In this document: positions 54,337 through 61,300 of the stretch, piece by piece
How the letters are laid out: each line of letters opens with the position of its first letter
How positions within the stretch are numbered: the stretch's first letter is position 1
Translations under genes and position numbers: made by a program
The notes under the pieces: model-generated
What the model was told of the DNA's origin: nothing
Databases searched by the model: none
What the model saw: only the letters and a program-made list of their open reading frames with translations
NCBI RefSeq assembly: GCF_013694095.1
Contig: NZ_JACEFB010000015.1
Span: forward strand, 45,549 to 109,548
Origin: Thermogemmata fonticola
GTDB taxonomy: Bacteria; Planctomycetota; Planctomycetia; Gemmatales; Gemmataceae
Direction of reading: 5' to 3'
Length of the DNA stretch: 64,000 nt

Positions 54337-54427
54337 CCGCGGGAAGCAGGAGGGGGATCAGCTCCAACGATGGCTTCCGATTTGGACGGTGGCGTTCGAT
54401 TCTTTCCTGGACAGATGAGGTGGCATC

Positions 54428-55738
54428 ATGGCTGTAGCTCTTGAGCCCCTGGCGGTGCTAGCGGGAGCACGCACTCCTTTTGCCAAGGCTTTCACTGCCC
54501 TAGCCCAGGTTCCGGCGGACCAACTGGGGCGGATCGCCTTGCTGGGAGCATTGCAGAAGGCGGGGCTAACCCCGGCGGATGTCGGGGAAGTCGTCTTTGG
54601 CAACGTGGGAGGCCAGCCGGATGCTTCCAACCTGGGGCGAGTGATCGCCCTGCGCGCCGGGGTGCCTTACGACCGGGTGGCGCATACGGTCAACCGCAAC
54701 TGTGCCTCCGGTATGGAAGCGATCATCGCGGCCTGGCATATCTTGTGCGAAGGGCGGGCCGAGTTGGTCGTGGCGGGCGGTACGGAGTCGATGAGCAACA
54801 TTCCGTTTCTCTGGAGCCGCCGGGCTAAGGACTGGTTTGTGCAATGGGGGCGGGCGGGCTGGTGGGGTAAACTCCGCTTGCTGACTCGCTGGCGCCCCTC
54901 TTTCCTCCGCCCCATCCCGGCCCTGGAGCTGGGACTGACCGACCCGGTCTGCGGTTTGAACATGGGCCAGACGGCGGAAATCCTGGCCAAAGAGTTCGGC
55001 ATCTCGCGGGAGGAACAGGACCGCTTCGCCTTGCTCAGCCACCAGCGGGCTACGGAGGCCTGGAAGCGCGGCTTTTTCCAGGATGAAGTGGTACCGGTGC
55101 CGGCGGAAGTGACAGGTGCTCAGGCGGTGGAGCGCGACCTCGGACCGCGCCCCCAGCAAACCCTGGAAGCTCTCGCCAAGCTGCCGCCGATCTTCGACCG
55201 CAGCGGGCAAGGGACGGTGACCGCCGGCAACAGTTGCCCAATCACCGATGGGGCGGCGGCCCTGGTGCTGATGACCGTCGCGCAGCAACGGCAGCGCTGG
55301 CCCGATCGCCCGGTCCTCGGTTACATCCGGGGTTACGCCTTGGCGGGGTGCGAGCCGCGCCGCATGGGCCTGGGACCGGTGTTCGCGATCCGCAAGCTCC
55401 TTCGCACCCACGGCCTGCGCTTGAGCGACTTCGACCTGATCGAAATCAACGAGGCCTTTGCGGCCCAGGTTCTCGCTTGCCGCCGCGCTATGGCTTCTCC
55501 GGACTTCGCTCGCCAGCACTGGCAGGAGGACCAGCCGCTCGGTGAGTTGGAGCTGGAAAAACTCAATGTCAACGGCGGGGCCATCGCCCTGGGGCATCCG
55601 GTGGGGACCTCCGGCGCCCGGCTAGTCCTAACTCTGCTACGGGCCTTGCGGGAACGGGGCCTGCGCCGCGGTCTGGCGGCTCTCTGTGTCGGCGGCGGAC
55701 AGGGGGCGGCGATGTGGGTGGAAACCGAACAGCCGTAA
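54428..55738 (+). CDS. acetyl-CoA acyltransferase (thiolase)
   Basis: Encodes 436 residues. The nucleophilic Cys92 is in TVNRNCASGMEAIIAAWHIL. The C-terminal catalytic blocks are NVNGGAIALGHPVGTSGARL and LAALCVGGGQGAAMWVE, all intact. The mid region IEINEAFAAQVLACRRA contains the NEAF motif. The length and the sequence (an extra region, VCGLNMGQTAEILAKEFGIS) are like FadI/FadA-type thiolases of beta-oxidation. It forms a pair with the acyl-CoA ligase. Whether it degrades or builds acyl chains cannot be settled. Confidence 0.92.
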   Translation: MAVALEPLAVLAGARTPFAKAFTALAQVPADQLGRIALLGALQKAGLTPADVGEVVFGNVGGQPDASNLGRVIALRAGVPYDRVAHTVNRNCASGMEAIIAAWHILCEGRAELVVAGGTESMSNIPFLWSRRAKDWFVQWGRAGWWGKLRLLTRWRPSFLRPIPALELGLTDPVCGLNMGQTAEILAKEFGISREEQDRFALLSHQRATEAWKRGFFQDEVVPVPAEVTGAQAVERDLGPRPQQTLEALAKLPPIFDRSGQGTVTAGNSCPITDGAAALVLMTVAQQRQRWPDRPVLGYIRGYALAGCEPRRMGLGPVFAIRKLLRTHGLRLSDFDLIEINEAFAAQVLACRRAMASPDFARQHWQEDQPLGELELEKLNVNGGAIALGHPVGTSGARLVLTLLRALRERGLRRGLAALCVGGGQGAAMWVETEQP

Positions 55739-55750
55739 CGGCGACGGTAC

Positions 55751-55824
55751 TTTCCCAAAGAGTCGGAGGAGTTTCCCAAAGAGCCGGAGCAGTTTTCCAG
55801 CAGGCGGGGCAATTTTCCAGGGCC
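55751..55824. repeat. 21-bp imperfect tandem repeats
   Basis: Copies beginning TTTCCCAAAGAG at 55751-55771 and 55772-55792 are nearly identical over 21 bases. Two degenerate copies beginning TTTTCCAG follow at 55793 and 55813. They lie just after the thiolase stop. No gene overlaps them. Confidence 0.65.
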
Positions 55825-55899
55825 AGAGACCGGGGCTTTACAGAAACGGGACAGGACGGTGTCCAGCACGCAGCAGGTAAGATAGGCCAGTTTAGGGAA

Positions 55900-55972
55900 T
55901 GCGCCCGGTGGGAATCGAACCCACGACCAACGGCTTAAAAGGCCGCTGCTCTACCAGCTGAGCTACAGGCGC
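55900..55972 (-). tRNA. tRNA-Lys(UUU)
   Basis: The minus strand folds as a normal 73-base cloverleaf. The acceptor is GCGCCTG with CGGGCGC (one G-U pair), followed by discriminator A. The D-arm is AGCTCAGCTGGTAGAGC and the anticodon stem-loop CGGCCTTTTAAGCCG gives anticodon TTT. The T-arm is CGTGGGTTCGATTCCCACC. CCA is not encoded. Confidence 0.96.
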
Positions 55973-56396
55973 TCCGTACTCATAGGAATAGGAAACTTTC
56001 TCGTACCTTTCCAGTCACTGCGAGGGAAGTTCGGCCGCTTTGAGCCGGTTTCGTGTCATGCAATCTGCGCGGCCCCACGGCCCAAGTCCGGAGGCTTTCC
56101 TATTCCGCGGCTCCGCTTGGGGAACCACTCTGTGAACGCATTATAGGCACACCTTTGCGAGGGAAGGCAAAAGCGGGTGCAGGGAGAACCCCATAGCGGC
56201 GGGGCTTCGCCGAATCCACCGGCAGGATACCCGGTTACGGGAAGGGATTGTAGGATAGCGCTATTCTGCGGCCTGTTCACGATTGACAGCGTGAGCAGGA
56301 CAGTCGCAGCGGCCCTGCGAGCGGTTGGAGAAAGGATTTTTCGCGTCGGGTCTTTTTCGTGTTCGGTCCTCACGAGAAGAGGGGGAGGCAGCGGTG
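55973..56396. other. intergenic, nothing firm recognised
   Basis: About 420 bases between tRNA-Lys and the propeller gene. A TTGACA lies near 56282 but has no convincing -10 at the right spacing. No other element is recognised. Confidence 0.4.
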
Positions 56397-57740
56397 ATGA
56401 AGTCAGGAGGGAAGCAAGGGGTGCGGTGCAGCGGCTTAGGCGGGTGGGGCGTGTGGGCCATCGGGGGGATGCTATTTGGGGGCTTGGCGGCCGCGTGGGC
56501 GACGGATTGGCCCGGTTATCGGGGTCCGACCGCCGATGGCCGCGCTCCGCAGTCGTGCCAGCCGCCGACCACCTGGAGCGAGCAGGAAAATGTCCGCTGG
56601 AAGGTCCGCATCCACGGCAAAGGCTGGTCCTCCCCCGTCGTCTGGGGCAAGCAGATTTGGCTGACCACCGCGGATGAAGTCAAAGCGGACAAGGCCCCGC
56701 CGCCCAAAAAAGGAGACCCGCCCCCTAATCCCGTGGCACGCGTCAGCTTCTACGCCGTTTGCGTCGACCGCGAGACAGGCCGCGTCCTCTACGACCTCCG
56801 CTTGGGAACCGAAGAGAATCCCGCTTACTGCCATCCGTTCAACAGTTATGCCAGTTGTACGCCCTATGTGGAAGCCGGGCGGCTCTATGCCCACTTTGGC
56901 AGTCACGGGACCTGGTGTGTCGATACGAACAGCGGCCAGGTGCTCTGGGAACGGCGCGACTTGCCGTGCAATCATTTCCGCGGCCCGGCCTCCTCGCCTG
57001 TCGTCTATGGCGATCTACTCTACCTGATCTTCGACGGTTTCGACCAGCAGTATGTGACGGCCTTGGATAAGCGCACGGGCAAGACGGTGTGGAAGCGCAA
57101 CCGCGAGATCAAATACAGCACGGACAACGGCGACTACAAAAAGGCGTATGCCACACCGGCTTTGTTTGTGGTCGAGGGCCGGCCGCAGTTGGTGTGCCCC
57201 TCGGCGGAATGTACGATCGCTTACGATCCTCAGAGCGGGGAGGAATTGTGGCGGATCAGCCACGGGGGGATGAATGGCGCCGCCCGGCCAGTGATGGGGC
57301 ATGGCTTGCTCTATCTGACCAGCGGCCACAATGCCCGCTTGTTAGCTATCCGTCCGACGGGGCGCGGAGTGCTGGGAGAATCGGCGGTCGTTTGGCGTGC
57401 CGGCAAAGGCGTGCCCACTCGGCCTTCCTTGCTGCTCGATGGCGACCTGCTCTACATGGTCAGCGACCAGGGGATCGCCTCCTGCCTCGATGCCCGCACC
57501 GGCAAAGTGTATTACAGCGAACGCCTTGATGGGGAGTTCTCGGCTTCGCCCGTTTGGGCTAACGGCTTCATCTACTATTGCAGCCAAAATGGCAAGACCT
57601 TCGTCGTCAAAGCCGGGCGGGAATTCGTCCTGGAAGCGGAAAACCGCCTGGAGGACGGCTTCATGGCCAGCCCTGCCGTGAGCGAAGACAGCCTCATCCT
57701 GCGCACCCGCACCCATCTGTATCGCATCGCTCGTCCCTGA
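56397..57740 (+). CDS. secreted PQQ/BamB-like beta-propeller protein
   Basis: Encodes 447 residues from MKSGGKQGVRCSGLGGWGVW with GAGGGGGAGG upstream. A signal peptide is visible (VWAIGGMLFGGLAAAWA). The mature N-terminus TDWPGYRGPTADGRAP is the typical planctomycete PQQ-like start. Blades with VCVDRETGRVLYDL, VDTNSGQVLWERRDL, ALDKRTGKTVWKRNR, and CLDARTGKVYYSERLDG are the repeated PQQ/BamB blade (D-x-x-T-G-x-V-x-W). There is no evidence of a catalytic PQQ-binding site, so this is likely a non-enzymatic propeller of the secreted BamB-like type. Confidence 0.87.
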   Translation: MKSGGKQGVRCSGLGGWGVWAIGGMLFGGLAAAWATDWPGYRGPTADGRAPQSCQPPTTWSEQENVRWKVRIHGKGWSSPVVWGKQIWLTTADEVKADKAPPPKKGDPPPNPVARVSFYAVCVDRETGRVLYDLRLGTEENPAYCHPFNSYASCTPYVEAGRLYAHFGSHGTWCVDTNSGQVLWERRDLPCNHFRGPASSPVVYGDLLYLIFDGFDQQYVTALDKRTGKTVWKRNREIKYSTDNGDYKKAYATPALFVVEGRPQLVCPSAECTIAYDPQSGEELWRISHGGMNGAARPVMGHGLLYLTSGHNARLLAIRPTGRGVLGESAVVWRAGKGVPTRPSLLLDGDLLYMVSDQGIASCLDARTGKVYYSERLDGEFSASPVWANGFIYYCSQNGKTFVVKAGREFVLEAENRLEDGFMASPAVSEDSLILRTRTHLYRIARP

Positions 57741-58341
57741 GCTTGTCTGCAACAATTTCGCTTGAGCCTCAAATCAAATGTAATCGGCTGCCTGCGAACG
57801 CTTTCTGAAGCGCCTCGCGGTTTATTCCAGCGGCCGGCCAGTTGGGATGCTCCGTCCAAGTCGAAGCAGAAGGGTTGTCCGCTTGATCGGGTGAATCGGG
57901 ATATATCAATGGGATAGTCTGCGCATGGCTTGCCTTTGGCTCACCTGAGTCGCGTGGCTTTGGGATGGCGTTTTTCCCTGTCGCCGCCTGCGAATGGCGC
58001 GCATGATAATCACAGAAAGATACAGAAGTTGCCGGAACGGCGCAAACTTTCCGGACCGGTTCGGAGTATTAGGGATAGGCGAGGAGAGCAGGACGCGGCG
58101 CCTGTTCAGGTGTGGCAGGAAACGGGCAGGGTATTCGCTAAAAGTCAGGGATCGACTAAGGCGAGAGCAAAACACGGTGCAGCGTCTCCCGTGGTAGTGG
58201 TGTAAGGATGGCCGACACCGGTGCGATAAAGTTTGCCTGCTGCGAAACCTGGAGAACTATTGAGGGTTGGAATTACACCCTCATCTTCGTGGTGTGGACT
58301 GTTTTTGTCATTTTCCAGTCATTCATCGGGAAGTGGACACC
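57741..58341. other. intergenic, nothing recognised
   Basis: About 600 bases. Open frames occur but none resembles a protein. The last 60 bases before 58342 are AT-richer and probably include the leader of the giant protein gene. Confidence 0.4.
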
Positions 58342-61300
58342 ATGAGTCACCAGACCTGGAAGCGATGGATCCGACAGATGTGGTCCGGTCGCCGCTCGGT
58401 TCCGGGGCGGCGCGCCCAGCAGCGGGGCCTTCACCTGGAAATGCTGGAAGAACGGGTGACGCCCGCCACGTTTATTTGGACTGGCTCAGGTGGCAATAAC
58501 AACTGGAGCAATCCCGCGAACTGGCAGGGGGGGGTGGCGCCGACAAGTGCCGCTAATCCCGACTTGGTATTTCAAACAGGTGCTTCACGACTTAACACCA
58601 ACAATGACATTTCCGGACTGGTCGTCCGTTCCATCACCATTTCTGGCAGCAACTACAATCTCGGCGGTAACGCCATTCAACTGGCAGGAAATGTCTTCGT
58701 CGGCAATGGAGCCACTGGCAACCGCATCACCTTCAATACCAACCTGACCACGGCGGTGGCGGTCATGGTCGGTACCTCTGCGGAGCTGACCATCAGCGGC
58801 CAGATCAGCGGCAATACCGCGGCCAACCTCACCAAGCTGGGAGCGGGTACCCTGACCCTCAGCGGCAACAACACCGCCTACTCTGCCGTGGTGGATATTC
58901 AGGAAGGCCGCCTGGTCATGACTCACGTCAACGCCCTGGGAACCACCACGGCGCACACCGTGGTCAACCCCAATGCGCAGTTGCAAGTGCGGAATGTGGC
59001 GGCGGCCATCAACGAACCGCTCATCCTCAATGGTTTCGGCCCCAGCAGTGATGGCGCCTTGTTCAACGCTGCGGGCAACACGACCTGGGCCGGGACGATC
59101 ACGCTGGATAGTAACAGCAGCATCGGCGTGGCGGCCAATACCATCCTGAATGTGACCGGCTTGGTGACGGACACGGCGACCGGACACGATCTGACCAAGG
59201 TGGGTGCCGGCCAGCTCATCTTCAGCCGGACGGGCGGCAATACCTACCGCGGATTGACCGTCATCAATAATGGCACTCTGACGATTCGCGATCCCCAATC
59301 GCTCGGCGCCGGTTCCATCTTTGGCTCTCCCCAAAGCGGCACGCCGCAGGCTCGCACCATTGTCAATTACAATCCCGTTTCCGGCGAGGCGGGCACGCTC
59401 CAGATCGAATTCGTGCCTTCCATTCTGGCTGTCGGCGACCCGAACGGTATCCTGCGCGACCCCACGCAGCCTTACCATCCCGTCAACAATCCGTACATCG
59501 GTTTCCAGGTTTTCAACAATCTGCTGGAGCTGAACGGTCCGGGCTTCAACAATCTCGGCGCGCTGCACAACAAGAGCGGTTCCAATATCTGGAATGGCGA
59601 TGTGCGCTTGGGCAGCCCGCTTCCCAACACCAGTGACGTGACGATTGGGGCAGATAGCAACTCGCAGTTGACCATTTCCGGCGTGGTCAGCGACGATCCG
59701 GGGCGGACTGGCTCTGACATTCCGGACCTGATCAAGACGCTTCCAGGCCGGCTGATTCTGGACAATGTCAACACCTACCGTGGTGCCACGGAGATCCGCG
59801 GCGGTGCCCTTACTATGCGGGATTCGCGCGCTCTGGGACCCGTCACGGGCGGAGTGGTGACGGTTTACAACGGGGCGGCGCTGGAGATGGAAGTGGATAG
59901 CGGTCTGGATGGTACGCCTGCCCGCAGCCACGGCCGCAACCTGGGCTTTGACTCCGAGTCTTACAACGGGCCAGGACAGGAAGTGGTCATCAACGGCACG
60001 AGCGGCACCTTCACCTTGACCTTCAATGGGGCATCGACTTCCCCCTTGCCCGTGGGGGCAAGCGCTGCGATGGTGCAAGCGGCCCTCAACAGCTTGTCCA
60101 GCGTCAACGGAGTGGGAGGATCGTTTACCGTCACGCAAAATGCCAATGTTTACCGTATCTTCTATGGCGGGACCTTCAATGATCCTCTCAATCCTGTTCC
60201 CTTGCCCTTGCTCTCGGTGACGACCACAGGGTCTGCGACGGCCTCGGTCAATCCCATGTACGGCTTGATCGGGAGAAAGGTGTTGTTCCTCAATGGCCGC
60301 GGGATCAGTGATACCGGGGCGCTGCGCAGCCGCAGCGGCTTGAACCAGTGGGTCGGCAACATCACTTTGGGGAACTTGACCCCTGTGGGTTCGATTGGCG
60401 TGGACCCGGACACTCGCCCCGGCCATCCCACGGCCGATAGCAGCTATCTCCAATTCGATTACAGTCTGACCCTGCCCACGGTCAACAGTCTTGATGCATT
60501 GCCGAGTGTCAGCTTCGTGAAGCTCGGCGGCGGCCAATTGCAGTTGCCCACGGCCAATACGCAGTTACTGGGACCGACCAGTATCGAACAAGGATGGATT
60601 ACGGTCGGCAATAACGAATCTCTCGGACCTCGTGTTGCGGACATCAGGCGGGGTGAGACGGTCCAACCGAACAGCATCACCGTGTTCGGGGGAGCAGCTC
60701 TGCATTTGGTGCCGGGCAGTGGCGATCTCGACTTGGCCAATCGCCGCCTGATCCTTTCGGGAGAAGGCATCCAGCATCCCTTCGCCATGTTGCAGCAGGG
60801 GGCGCTTCTAAGTCTGGGAGGCAACAACGTCATCAGCGGGGACATCTTCCTGCGTCGTAGTCCAGGCGCTCCTCGTGTCGGCATTGGCGTGGATGACCTC
60901 CTCAACAACCCGCCCGGTGCCAGCACCCTGACGATCACGGGCAGCATGGCGGACTTCGTTCCGCCACCCTTGCGACTGACGTTCTCTGCTAGCGGCACCG
61001 AACAGGAAGAGCGCTTCCTCATCGACACGGGGGGCTTCGGTGGGACTATTACCGTGGACTATGACTTCTACTCCATACCCGACCAGTTGCAGATTTACTA
61101 TCCCCCTCAGGCGAGCGGGGGTACCAAGATTTTCGACACGGGTCTGATCAATGGCGCCGGTACGATCACAGTCAACTATGGGCCTGGAACGTCAACGTTT
61201 GTCGAGTTAGTGATGAATCCCGGAGGCCAGCCTCCAGGGACCATTTGGGATTTGCTCCAGGTGGTTATCCGCCCGACGGCAGCCGCTCAGTCCGCGGATC

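Noticed and set aside
58585..60537. A 650-residue minus-strand ORF opposite the giant protein
   Set aside because: The plus frame carries recognisable autotransporter repeats and stays open. The minus frame is a by-product of GC-rich codon usage.
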